Assembly: GCA_947629845.1 (NCBI GenBank)
Contig: CANRFD010000018.1
Coordinates: 1 to 18,744, forward strand
Origin: an uncultured Clostridia bacterium
GTDB lineage: Bacteria; Bacillota; Clostridia; Christensenellales; Borkfalkiaceae
Direction of reading: 5' to 3'
DNA: 18,744 nt
The notes beneath the pieces are model-generated. The model saw only the letters and a list, made by a program, of their open reading frames with translations, did no database searches and was not told the origin of the DNA. The translations under genes and the position numbers were made by a program. Positions within the stretch are counted from its first letter, which is position 1; the number at the start of each line of letters is the position of its first letter. This document shows, one piece after another, positions 7,228-14,583 of this stretch.

Positions 7228-8220
7228 ATGATCCGTCTCGTCCATCTCAATAAAAGTTATCCCTCGCCGTCGGGCAGCGTCGTCGCGCTCGAGGACGTCG
7301 ATCTCACCATAGAGGACGGCGCCATCTACGGCATCATCGGCCTCTCGGGCGCGGGCAAGAGCACGCTCGTCAGGTGCATCAACCTGCTCGAGACGCCCAC
7401 GTCGGGGCAGGTGATCGTCGACGGCGAGGACCTGACCAAGGTCAAAACGAAGCGGCTGCATGAGATCCGCCGCAACATCGGCATGATCTTCCAGAGCTTC
7501 AACCTCCTCGAACAGCGCACCGTGGAGGAGAACGTGCGCTTCCCCTTGGAACTTGCCCGCTTCAAGCGGGAGGAAGCCCGCAGCCGCGCGGAGGAGCTGC
7601 TTTCCCTCGTGGGGCTCTCGGAGAAGGCGAAGGCGTATCCCTCGCAGCTCTCGGGCGGGCAGAAGCAGCGCGTCGCCATCGCCCGCGCCCTCGCCCTGCG
7701 CCCCAAATATCTCCTCTGCGACGAGGCGACGAGCGCCCTCGATCCCAGCAACACGGCCTCCGTTTTGCAGCTTCTGAAGGAGATCAACCGCACGCTCGGG
7801 GTCACCGTCGTCGTCATCACCCACGAGATGCGGGTGGTGGAGAGCATCTGCACCGACGTCGCCGTGCTCGACAACAGCCGCGTCGCGGAGAGCGGGAGGG
7901 TGGCGGACGTCTTTTCCTTCCCCAAATCGGACATCGCAAAGCGGCTCGTCCTGCCCGACCTTATCCGTACGGTGGAGGGGGCGGGCGGCAAAAAGCTCCG
8001 CCTCGTGTTCCGCGGCGAGGAGGCGGGCGCCCCCGTCATCTCCGGGCTCGCGCTCGACTGCGGCGTCGCCGTGAACATCCTCTACGCCGACACCAAGGAG
8101 ATCGGCGGCAAGACGTACGGCCACATGGTCATCACCCTGCCCGCGGACGGCGACGGGGCGCAGCGGGCGCGGGCATATCTGAAACAGCGAAACGTCGTAT
8201 ACGAGGAGGAAGCGTCATGA
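7228..8220 (+). CDS. metN: Methionine ABC transporter, ATP-binding protein with NIL domain
   Basis: 330 residues from ATG 7228, with GGGAGA a few bases upstream; an in-frame extension to 6976 runs through the leader and is rejected. ABC motifs: Walker A GLSGAGKST (about 37-45), Q-loop IFQSFNLL, signature LSGGQKQR, Walker B YLLCDEATSALD, and the H-loop His in VITHEM. The last ~85 residues form the NIL regulatory domain, which in MetN family members binds methionine and inhibits transport when the internal pool is high. With MetI and MetQ it imports D/L-methionine. It overlaps metI by ATGA (8217-8220). Expression is probably under the leader attenuator. Confidence 0.96.
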   Translation: MIRLVHLNKSYPSPSGSVVALEDVDLTIEDGAIYGIIGLSGAGKSTLVRCINLLETPTSGQVIVDGEDLTKVKTKRLHEIRRNIGMIFQSFNLLEQRTVEENVRFPLELARFKREEARSRAEELLSLVGLSEKAKAYPSQLSGGQKQRVAIARALALRPKYLLCDEATSALDPSNTASVLQLLKEINRTLGVTVVVITHEMRVVESICTDVAVLDNSRVAESGRVADVFSFPKSDIAKRLVLPDLIRTVEGAGGKKLRLVFRGEEAGAPVISGLALDCGVAVNILYADTKEIGGKTYGHMVITLPADGDGAQRARAYLKQRNVVYEEEAS

Positions 8221-8957
8221 ATTTGTTGGCAAGTACCATTCTGCAACAGCTCTTCGAGCAGAACACCATTCTGCTCGGGGTGTGGGAGACGGTGTACATG
8301 ACGGCGCTCTCCACCGCCTTCGCCTATCTCTTCGGGCTGCCGCTCGGCATCGTGCTCGTTCTCACCGAGCGGGACGGCCTGCACCCCGTCCCGTGGCTGA
8401 ATAAGACGCTCGGATTTATCGTGAACGCCTTCCGCAGCTTCCCGTTCGTCATTCTCATGGTCGCGTTCCTCCCCGTCTCCAAGGCGCTCATCGGCACGCG
8501 GAGCGGGAACGGCGCCATGATCGTGATGCTCGTCATCGCCGCCACGCCCTATGTGGCGCGCATGGTGGAATCTTCCATGAAGGAGGTGGACAGAGGCGTC
8601 GTGGAAGCGGCGCGCTCGATGGGGGCGAGCACCTTTCAGATCGTCCGCAAGGTCTACCTGCCCGAGGCGAGACCCTCCCTCGTCGTGGGGGCGGTCATCT
8701 CGACGATCACCGTGCTCGGCTACTCCGCCATGGCGGGGGAGATCGGGGGCGGCGGCCTCGGAAAGATCGCGATCGCGTACGGATATCAGCGGTTCAAAGA
8801 CGACGTGATCTGGGTGTGCGTGGCGTTCACGGCGGTCATCGTGGAACTCATCCAGGAGGGCGGCATGCTGCTCGCGCGCAGGCTCGATCACAGGCTTCGG
8901 CAACGGCCGAAAAAATCAAGAAAAACAAAAAAAATTATTTGTAAGGAGAATGGATAA
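8217..8957 (+). CDS. metI: Methionine ABC transporter, permease
   Basis: 246 residues from ATG 8217, overlapping the metN stop. It shows several hydrophobic membrane segments (for example about 20-45, 62-85, 95-110, 155-172, 198-215) and the permease EAA-type loop: VVEAARSMGASTFQIVRKVYLPEA (split here as VVEAARSMGA then STFQIVRKVYLPEA), which contacts MetN. GYSAMAGEIGGGGLG near residue 170 is a strongly conserved MetI stretch. The tail after the last membrane segment is Lys/Arg-rich. MetI forms the dimeric membrane channel for methionine uptake. Confidence 0.95.
   Translation: MNLLASTILQQLFEQNTILLGVWETVYMTALSTAFAYLFGLPLGIVLVLTERDGLHPVPWLNKTLGFIVNAFRSFPFVILMVAFLPVSKALIGTRSGNGAMIVMLVIAATPYVARMVESSMKEVDRGVVEAARSMGASTFQIVRKVYLPEARPSLVVGAVISTITVLGYSAMAGEIGGGGLGKIAIAYGYQRFKDDVIWVCVAFTAVIVELIQEGGMLLARRLDHRLRQRPKKSRKTKKIICKENG
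8943..8948 (+). promoter_or_regulatory. Ribosome binding site choosing the metQ start
   Basis: AAGGAG is 1 nt from ATG 8950 but 10 nt from ATG 8959. The second spacing is normal, and it yields a protein beginning MKKLF with a standard lipoprotein signal, so 8959 is chosen. Confidence 0.7.
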
Positions 8958-8958
8958 C

Positions 8959-9825
8959 ATGAAAAAACTTTTTGCATGCGCCCTCGGCGCGGTACTCGCA
9001 CTCGGCCTTTCCCTCCCGCTCTGCGCCTGCGGGGAAAAGGGCGGAAACACCGATGCAAACACCATCGTCGTGGGGGCGACTTCCGCACCCCATGCCGAGA
9101 TTTTGGAGGTCGTGAAGGACGATCTCGCGGCGGAGGGCTACACCCTCGACATCCGCGTCTATTCGCGGTACGAAGAGCTCAATCCCGCCCTCGCGGACGG
9201 CGACCTCGACGCCAACTACTTCCAGCACATCACCTACCTGAACGACTACAATCAGGCGAACGGCACCGAGCTCGTTCCGGCGGCGGAGGTGCACTACGAG
9301 CCCTTCGGGCTGTGGGGCAAGAATGTCGGGACGGACGAGTACGAAGCGGCGGGATTTTCCAAGACGGGCAGGACGATTTTCGTCCCCAACGATACCACCA
9401 ACCAGACGCGCGCCCTGCTCCTGTTGCAGCAGGAGGGGTTCATCTCGCTCCCCGAGGGCGCTTCGCCCACAGACTCCCTCTCCCTCCTCGACATCACCGA
9501 CCGCAAGGGCAACAACATCGTAGAAGTGACGGCGGCGCTGGTGCCCGCGCAGCTGCTCGGCGAGGGGGACGGCACGCTCGCCGTCGTCAACGGCAACTAC
9601 GCCCTCGAGGGCGAACTTCCCGAAAACGAACAGGCGACCGCCCTCGCCTATGAGTCCGCAAAGGGCGCGGCGGCGCAGCTGTACGTCAACGTCATCGCGG
9701 TGCGGAAGGGCGACGAGAACAGCCCGAAGATCAAGGCGCTCACGGCGGCGGTCAAGTCGCAGAAGGTGCTCGATTTCATCGAGGAAAAGTACAAGGGCAG
9801 CGTGCAGGCGCTCTTCACCCTGTAG
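8959..9825 (+). CDS. metQ: Methionine-binding lipoprotein (NlpA/MetQ family)
   Basis: 288 residues. The N-terminus is a lipoprotein signal peptide: MKKLF, a hydrophobic core, then LPLCACG, with Cys24 as the likely lipidated residue. Mature protein motifs typical of MetQ are GATSAPHAEIL, DANYFQHITYLNDYN, and PNDTTNQTRALLLLQ. It captures methionine outside the membrane and delivers it to MetI/MetN. It starts right after the metI stop (8955-8957) and is the third gene of the operon. No terminator was seen between it and cysK, so read-through into cysK is possible alongside cysK's own promoter. Confidence 0.96.
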   Translation: MKKLFACALGAVLALGLSLPLCACGEKGGNTDANTIVVGATSAPHAEILEVVKDDLAAEGYTLDIRVYSRYEELNPALADGDLDANYFQHITYLNDYNQANGTELVPAAEVHYEPFGLWGKNVGTDEYEAAGFSKTGRTIFVPNDTTNQTRALLLLQQEGFISLPEGASPTDSLSLLDITDRKGNNIVEVTAALVPAQLLGEGDGTLAVVNGNYALEGELPENEQATALAYESAKGAAAQLYVNVIAVRKGDENSPKIKALTAAVKSQKVLDFIEEKYKGSVQALFTL

Positions 9826-9836
9826 GCCCGCATGCG

Positions 9837-9865
9837 TTGACATTTGCACGAATAAATCATATAAT
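9837..9865 (+). promoter_or_regulatory. Consensus sigma-A promoter of cysK
   Basis: TTGACA (9837-9842), 17 bp spacer, TATAAT (9860-9865): a perfect match to the consensus. The predicted transcript start near 9872 leaves only about 20 nt before the cysK ATG, just enough for AAAGGAGG (9878-9885 region) and no room for a riboswitch. Confidence 0.9.
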
Positions 9866-9892
9866 GGCGTTGTCGCCAAAGGAGGATATATC

Positions 9893-10822
9893 ATGAAGAT
9901 CTACACCAATGCGGAGGAGCTCATCGGCAGGACGCCGCTCCTCGAACTTGTTCACATCGAACGCGAACTCGGGCTGAAGGCCAAGGTTATCGCAAAGCTC
10001 GAATATTTCAACCCCGCGGGCTCGGTGAAGGATCGCATCGCACGGGCGATGATCGAGGACGCCGAGGCGAGCGGAAAGCTGAAGCCGGGCGCGACCATCA
10101 TCGAGCCCACCAGCGGCAACACGGGCATCGGGCTGGCCGCCGTCGGCGCCATGAAGGGGTACAGGGTCATTTTGACCATGCCCGAGACGATGTCCGTCGA
10201 GCGGCGGCAGCTCATCAAGGCGTACGGCGCGGAGATCGTGCTGACCGAGGGCGCAAAGGGCATGAAGGGCGCCATCGCCAAGGCGGAGGAGCTCGCCAAG
10301 GAGACGCCGGGCAGCTTCATCCCCGGGCAGTTCGTCAACCCCGCCAACCCCAAGGTGCACCGCGAGACGACGGGCCCCGAGATCTACGAGGACACCGACG
10401 GCAAGGTGGATATCTTCGTGGCGGGCGTCGGCACGGGCGGCACGATCACGGGCGTGGGGGAATATCTCAAATCCAAGAACCCCGCCGTGAAGGTGGTCGC
10501 CGTCGAGCCGCGCACCTCCGCCGTGCTCTCCACGGGCATTGCGGGTCCGCACAAGATCCAAGGCATCGGCGCGGGCTTCGTGCCCGACGTTCTCAACACC
10601 GCGATCTACGACGAGATCGTCCCCGTCGACAACGACGACGCCTTCCGTACGGGCAGGCTCATCGGGCGGAAGGAGGGCGTGCTCGTCGGCATCTCCTCGG
10701 GTGCGGCGGCATGGGCGGCCATCGAACTTGCAAAGCGCCCCGAGAACGCCGGCAAGAACATCGTCGTGCTGCTGCCCGACACGGGAGACAGGTACCTCTC
10801 GACGCCGCTCTTCGCCGACTGA
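9893..10822 (+). CDS. cysK: Cysteine synthase A (O-acetylserine sulfhydrylase)
   Basis: 309 residues, the standard length. The PLP lysine is Lys46 in NPAGSVKDRIA; the substrate loop is TSGNTG (73-78); the phosphate-binding loop is GTGGTITGVGEYLK; and the C-terminus has LPDTGDRYLST. It makes cysteine from O-acetylserine and sulfide in the cytoplasm using pyridoxal phosphate. ATG 9893 is preceded by a very strong AAAGGAGG. It follows metNIQ and is consistent with a shared sulfur amino acid role, but it has its own perfect promoter. The CysK-type motifs fit better than cystathionine beta-synthase, which would carry extra domains. Confidence 0.96.
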   Translation: MKIYTNAEELIGRTPLLELVHIERELGLKAKVIAKLEYFNPAGSVKDRIARAMIEDAEASGKLKPGATIIEPTSGNTGIGLAAVGAMKGYRVILTMPETMSVERRQLIKAYGAEIVLTEGAKGMKGAIAKAEELAKETPGSFIPGQFVNPANPKVHRETTGPEIYEDTDGKVDIFVAGVGTGGTITGVGEYLKSKNPAVKVVAVEPRTSAVLSTGIAGPHKIQGIGAGFVPDVLNTAIYDEIVPVDNDDAFRTGRLIGRKEGVLVGISSGAAAWAAIELAKRPENAGKNIVVLLPDTGDRYLSTPLFAD

Positions 10823-10865
10823 AAAGGGCGGCCGAAGGGTTGCCATAGAATTTGAATATCTACTT

Positions 10866-10941
10866 TTTCTCTTCCCGCGTGCGCACACACTTCCCCCCTA
10901 TGGGGGGAAGTGTGTGCGCACGCGGGAAGAGAAATTTTTTT
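10866..10941 (+). terminator. 33-bp perfect hairpin with T-run after cysK
   Basis: The arms 10866-10898 and 10902-10934 are perfectly complementary over 33 bp around a 3-nt loop TAT, and are followed by seven T (10935-10941). It is placed 43 bp after the cysK stop. A T-run is present only on the + side, so it should end + strand transcripts. The stem is much longer than an ordinary intrinsic terminator and might also be an RNase III substrate. Confidence 0.8.
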
Positions 10942-11102
10942 GCGCGCCGCGCCTCCGTTCACGAGAGCGGGGAAAATTAAGACGACAAATGAAAGAATGC
11001 GCATGGGAGCCTCCATAATTTCATGATATCACGGAAAAATTTTTTCGGGGCGATGGGTGACAAAAAATGTCGGATTTTTTGAAAAAATTTTATTTCACAC
11101 AC

Positions 11103-11132
11103 TTGACATTGTGCCACGGGGGGGGGTATAAT
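11103..11132 (+). promoter_or_regulatory. Promoter 1 of the SPFH-Snf7-AAA operon, with a G9 tract in the spacer
   Basis: TTGACA (11103-11108), 18 bp spacer, TATAAT (11127-11132). The last nine spacer bases (11118-11126) are all G. Both boxes are perfect; loss of one G would give the optimal 17 bp spacing. Such a homopolymer is prone to slippage and could switch promoter strength. Confidence 0.8.
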
Positions 11133-11187
11133 AAGAACGCTATGCTATAAAATTGGCGCGCGCAATAATATTTTTTATATAATAAAC

Positions 11188-11216
11188 TTGACAAGGCGCG
11201 CGTACAGGTATAAAAT
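11188..11216 (+). promoter_or_regulatory. Promoter 2 of the SPFH-Snf7-AAA operon
   Basis: TTGACA (11188-11193), 17 bp spacer, TAAAAT (11211-11216); an overlapping TATAAA (11209-11214) gives 15 bp spacing. It lies about 80 bp downstream of promoter 1 and has no homopolymer in the spacer. Confidence 0.7.
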
Positions 11217-11387
11217 AAATTGTGTCGGCTGTGTGAACGCCCTGTTAAAAGAGCGCGTTCCCGCCCCTTTCAGGAGGGGGACGGCACGGCGAAAAATCGA
11301 AGGCGGGAGGGCTGCCCGCGCGGCGCGGAGGCGTTCCGTCCGCAGAGCGGCGGCCACTCTCTCAAATAAATCGGAAAGGTGAAAATT

Positions 11388-12308
11388 ATGGAAAATCGTA
11401 TCGAGATCAAGAAGCGGAGCGCAGAGGGCGTCGTCGTATGGCGCATCGACGGGCAGAACGTGACGCCCAACACCGTGATCGCACCCGAGCGCGGCATCAC
11501 CGTGCTCGTGACGGTCGACGGCGAGTCGCAGACGACGAGCAAGGAGTGCGTCGCGAACAGCCTCGTCAACCCCGGCAAGGGCAAGAAGTTGCTCGGCGGC
11601 AACAAGCCCTATGAGCGCTGCGAGATTTATGCGTTCGACCAGTCGAGCGAGTTCGAGGCCGAATGGGGGCTGGGCGGCCCCACCGCCATCGCCTGCCGCG
11701 ACGTGGAGATCGGCGTGGACTGCACCGCCGTCGCCTTCGGCACCTATCGCTACAAGATCGAAAGCTTCATTGCCTTTAAGAACGCCATTCCCCTCGACAA
11801 GAGCGGCGTGGTGACGCGCAATACCGTGCGCGAGTTCCTCCGCAACGAGACCACCGACATCATCCGCGCCTACCTCGCTTCCAAGATCGCGGGGAAGGAT
11901 CTGCGCGACTGCGGGAAGTTCTTCGGCACCTATCAGGAGGAGCTGATGGAGGCGCTCAACGAGAAGCTCAACGCGAAGGGCATCAACGTGTACAGCTTCG
12001 GCATCTCGCGGCTGGCCTTCGGCCCCGAGCACGAAGCGCTGCTCAAGGCCGCCAACAAGGTGAAGGGCGGAAACTATCTCAACCATCTCATGAACGAGGG
12101 CGAGAGCGAAAACATCGACCTCGAGGCCAAGCGCGCGCACGACGTCACCATCCCGCTCATGAACGCGCAGAACGGCATCAGACAGGGCAACAACAGCGAC
12201 CGCGGCGAACGCTCCTCGGGCAGCAAGTGCATCTGCCCCCGCTGCAACACCATCAACGAGGCGGGCGCCATCTACTGCTCCCGCTGCGGAGAGAAACTTC
12301 ATAAATAA
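11388..12308 (+). CDS. SPFH/Band-7-like protein with C-terminal zinc ribbon (YdjI-like)
   Basis: 306 residues from ATG 11388 (GGAAAGG just upstream; a GTG at 11379 overlaps that site). Residues about 15-240 resemble the SPFH-like domain of the B. subtilis YdjI group, often labelled virion core protein-like: early VVVWRIDGQNV, then YAFDQSSEFEAEWG, FGTYRYKI, and an amphipathic LMEALNEKLNAKGINVYSFGISRLAFG. The C-terminus is a zinc ribbon, C283-P-R-C286 and C297-S-R-C300. It lacks a clear membrane helix, so membrane contact would be peripheral or through partners. In B. subtilis, YdjI works with PspA, a member of the ESCRT-III superfamily. Here it heads an operon with Snf7-like proteins, suggesting an equivalent scaffold role (inference). 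Confidence 0.85.
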   Translation: MENRIEIKKRSAEGVVVWRIDGQNVTPNTVIAPERGITVLVTVDGESQTTSKECVANSLVNPGKGKKLLGGNKPYERCEIYAFDQSSEFEAEWGLGGPTAIACRDVEIGVDCTAVAFGTYRYKIESFIAFKNAIPLDKSGVVTRNTVREFLRNETTDIIRAYLASKIAGKDLRDCGKFFGTYQEELMEALNEKLNAKGINVYSFGISRLAFGPEHEALLKAANKVKGGNYLNHLMNEGESENIDLEAKRAHDVTIPLMNAQNGIRQGNNSDRGERSSGSKCICPRCNTINEAGAIYCSRCGEKLHK

Positions 12309-12326
12309 TTTCGGAGGATAAAACAT

Positions 12327-13217
12327 ATGGGACTTTTCGGTTACGGTCAGAAGGACTATGCAAAAAATGCCGGTCTGTTCAAGAGGGAAATATTGGCTCT
12401 TTCCGAGCGTACTGTCGGCAATTTTGAAATCGGCAAGTTGTTAGATAAGGTCATTGCGGCTTTGGACGCCGGGTATCCGGCGAAAGCAAGCGGGAAAGAG
12501 CTCGAGGCCATCGATAAGCGCATCGAGGGGTTGATCGAAACGATCGGCATGGATATTCGCAGGGGGAACTTTGCGACCGCCGTCGAGCACGCCGGTATGC
12601 TTTTGAGCGCTGTCGGCGATGCGCGCGCAAACGGGAAAGAGCTCCACACGCCCGAAGAATTGAAGGCCGCCGAAGAGAAGGCGCAGATGCTCGGCAAGAT
12701 GAACGAGATGCTCTTGCGCCGCGAGGCGATCGAAAAAGAGAGGACAAAGCTGATCGAGCAATGCGCCGGGCTTGACAAGACTTCCGCCAAGTTCTCCATA
12801 AACCACAGAAAGTGGAAGGAACTCGGCGTGGAAGTCGATACGATCAACGGCGACCTGACGGAGTACGAGAAGGCGTACAACACCAGGGCAAAGATGCTTA
12901 ACATGAAGAAGTCCGCCATAAATGCAGGCGAACTTAAGGGTCTCATGAATGTTAATCCGTCGCAATTTGCCCACATGATGGAAGAGCGGAGCCAAGCATA
13001 CGAATCCGTCAGCAATACGGTCGACACGATCGAAGGCATCATCGGAGACGCAAAGGCGGGCGACGCGAGCCGCAACAGCAGCTACGAGGACGACGGCTTC
13101 GCCTCCGCGGTCGACATGAGAAAGAACGCGCAGCTCGCGGATGAGATCTCCGGAGCAACCGTTTCTCCCGACGAAGAAGAGGACGAATTTACGAGGGCCA
13201 CGAAGGGGCGTAATTGA
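12327..13217 (+). CDS. MGLFGY coiled-coil protein, paralogue A
   Basis: 296 residues, 18 bp after the SPFH gene with CGGAGGA upstream. I do not recognise a named family. It begins MGLFGYGQKDYAKNAGLFK and is mostly long charged helices. Residues about 135-185 share a block with paralogue C: EAIEK, LIEQC, LDKTS, LGVE in the same order and spacing. Unlike B and C it has an extra ~95-residue C-terminal extension ending in an acidic stretch (PDEEEDEF). It lacks signal peptide, membrane segment or catalytic motif. Context suggests a structural or adaptor subunit of the Snf7/AAA module. The stretch 12327-14483 looks less GC-rich, with more A/T-ending codons than its neighbours. Confidence 0.8.
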   Translation: MGLFGYGQKDYAKNAGLFKREILALSERTVGNFEIGKLLDKVIAALDAGYPAKASGKELEAIDKRIEGLIETIGMDIRRGNFATAVEHAGMLLSAVGDARANGKELHTPEELKAAEEKAQMLGKMNEMLLRREAIEKERTKLIEQCAGLDKTSAKFSINHRKWKELGVEVDTINGDLTEYEKAYNTRAKMLNMKKSAINAGELKGLMNVNPSQFAHMMEERSQAYESVSNTVDTIEGIIGDAKAGDASRNSSYEDDGFASAVDMRKNAQLADEISGATVSPDEEEDEFTRATKGRN

Positions 13218-13220
13218 TCC

Positions 13221-13844
13221 GTGGGGCTGTTCGGGTACGGCAAAAAGGAATACTGCGAAAACGCCGAACGCTTCATGGGTGAGCTGAAGGAAGTGGACAA
13301 AAAACTTTCCGCAAAGGGGCTCCCCGCCGACGAGCTGCCGAGAAATGTTCTCAAAGAAGCCATCAGGGCGCTCGAGAATATGAGCTCGGAGTGGGCGTAT
13401 CCGAAAGACGCCGACCGAAAGGCGCTCAAGCTGATCGACGAACGCATCCAAACCACGATCGGGAAGATCGTTGCGGACGTCGACGGCGGCGAAGGGTTCG
13501 TTGCGCGCGAGTACATCGACATCCTCTACGGGGACGTGGTGTTTGCCCGCCGGGAGGGGAGAGAGTACTATTCCCCCGAGACGCTGCGGCTTGCCCAAGA
13601 AAAAGCGGAATATGTTCGCTCGATCCTGATGACCATCCGCCGCAAGCGGGAGGCCGAGGAGAAGGCGAACAAGCTCATCGAGGACAGCAGGGAACTTCCC
13701 CGCGATTCCGAACAATTTCGGAAGAACCGCGAGCAATTCAACGAGCTTCGGGAGGAGCAAAGCGATCTCGACAAGTATCGGGAAGAGTTAACAAGGGCAT
13801 ATGAAGCCCACGCCAAGTACCTCTTTGAGAGGCGGCGTCGGTGA
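13221..13844 (+). CDS. MGLFGY coiled-coil protein, paralogue B
   Basis: 207 residues from GTG 13221, three bases after paralogue A stops; GAAGGGG upstream can serve as ribosome binding site. The start is fixed by homology, since the protein begins MGLFGYGKKEYCENAERFM like its neighbours. The middle (EWAYPKDADRKALKLIDERI) matches the same region of A and C. The second half is a long charged helix with REAEEKANKLIEDS where A and C have the EAIEK block, so it is the most diverged copy: the LDKTS and LGVE motifs are lost. It ends in FERRRR, with no C-terminal extension. Function is unknown; probable helical partner within the operon's complex. Confidence 0.8.
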   Translation: MGLFGYGKKEYCENAERFMGELKEVDKKLSAKGLPADELPRNVLKEAIRALENMSSEWAYPKDADRKALKLIDERIQTTIGKIVADVDGGEGFVAREYIDILYGDVVFARREGREYYSPETLRLAQEKAEYVRSILMTIRRKREAEEKANKLIEDSRELPRDSEQFRKNREQFNELREEQSDLDKYREELTRAYEAHAKYLFERRRR

Positions 13845-13868
13845 TATGCCGTGGCGGAGAACGGCGGC

Positions 13869-14483
13869 ATGGGACTGTTCGGGTACAATAAAAAGAAATT
13901 TTATAAAAACACCGAAGTGTTCAAGGGCGAGCTGGCGGAGATCGTCAAGAGCGTGGCGGGCGACCGAAAGACGTGCGGCATGCTCGAAGCGGCCATACAG
14001 AGCCTCGATCTGAGCCTCTATCCCAAAAAGGCCGATCCCAAGGAGCTCGAGGCCATCGACGCCCGCATCCTGACGCTGATCGGAAAGGTGCGCGAGTGCA
14101 TCGCTTCGCAAAGACAGGCGAGCGCCCCCGGATATGCGGCATTGCTCTTGAGCGCGGTCGCGGACTCGCGTACATGCGGGAAAGAGCGTTACACGCCCGA
14201 GGAGTTGCAGTTTCTCGAGGAAATAGCCCGTTTGCCCGGCTTCATCGGCGAATTGGTCTCGCGGTGCGAGGCGATCGAAAAGAGGAGAAGAGATCTGGTC
14301 GAGCAGTGCTACAATCTTGACAAGACCTCCGAGAAGTATCAAAACAACCTCTGCGAATGGAGGCAGCTCGGCGTCGAAACGGAGCAGCTCGATAAAGAGA
14401 TCGGAGAGCTCCGGAAAAGGTATTACCAACTCGAAAAAGAATACGATCGGCACCGCGGCGATTATCCGCCGTTCGGCGAATAG
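13869..14483 (+). CDS. MGLFGY coiled-coil protein, paralogue C
   Basis: 204 residues. A GTG six codons earlier (13851) is possible, but ATG 13869 has GGAG (13856-13859) at 9 nt and gives the family N-terminus MGLFGYNKKKFYKNTEVFK, so it is preferred. YPKKADPKELEAIDARI and the later EAIEK, LVEQC, LDKTS and LGVE blocks align with paralogue A without large gaps. It lacks A's C-terminal extension and ends in a charged helix. Three adjacent copies point to local duplication with divergence, perhaps making hetero-oligomers. Between this gene and the next are 100 bp with a short GC hairpin but no T-run, so transcription probably continues. Confidence 0.8.
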   Translation: MGLFGYNKKKFYKNTEVFKGELAEIVKSVAGDRKTCGMLEAAIQSLDLSLYPKKADPKELEAIDARILTLIGKVRECIASQRQASAPGYAALLLSAVADSRTCGKERYTPEELQFLEEIARLPGFIGELVSRCEAIEKRRRDLVEQCYNLDKTSEKYQNNLCEWRQLGVETEQLDKEIGELRKRYYQLEKEYDRHRGDYPPFGE

Positions 14484-14583
14484 TACGGGCCGCCGACGCG
14501 GCAGACAGAGGAAAACGCCGGGAAATATCGGCGAAAAAGTAAGATAATTCCTAATAATCATCGAAAAAATTCAGGAGGGAAAT

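Larger units (their letters stand above)
10942..11387 (+). other. Intergenic region carrying tandem promoters and a GC-rich leader
   Basis: No gene is convincing here. 10942-11060 holds nothing recognised. 11061-11102 is A/T-tract rich and could act as an UP element. Two promoter-like sites follow (11103-11132 and 11188-11216). 11224-11387 is a GC-rich leader with local hairpins, including 11235-11240 with 11255-11260 and 11261-11284 (7 pairs, one bulged A), but without a T-run. No known riboswitch consensus was recognised. A 64-codon frame (11188-11382) overlaps the second promoter and looks accidental. Confidence 0.6.

Noticed and set aside
10606..11016. Minus-strand frame beginning MEAPMRILSFVVLIF with a GGAGG nearby
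   Set aside because: The hydrophobic start is tempting, but the frame then runs through the 33-bp hairpin and antisense to cysK, and no promoter was seen upstream on that strand.
11188..11382. 64-codon + strand frame upstream of the SPFH gene
   Set aside because: It starts within the -35 box of promoter 2, is Arg/Ala-rich without motifs, and has no convincing ribosome binding site.
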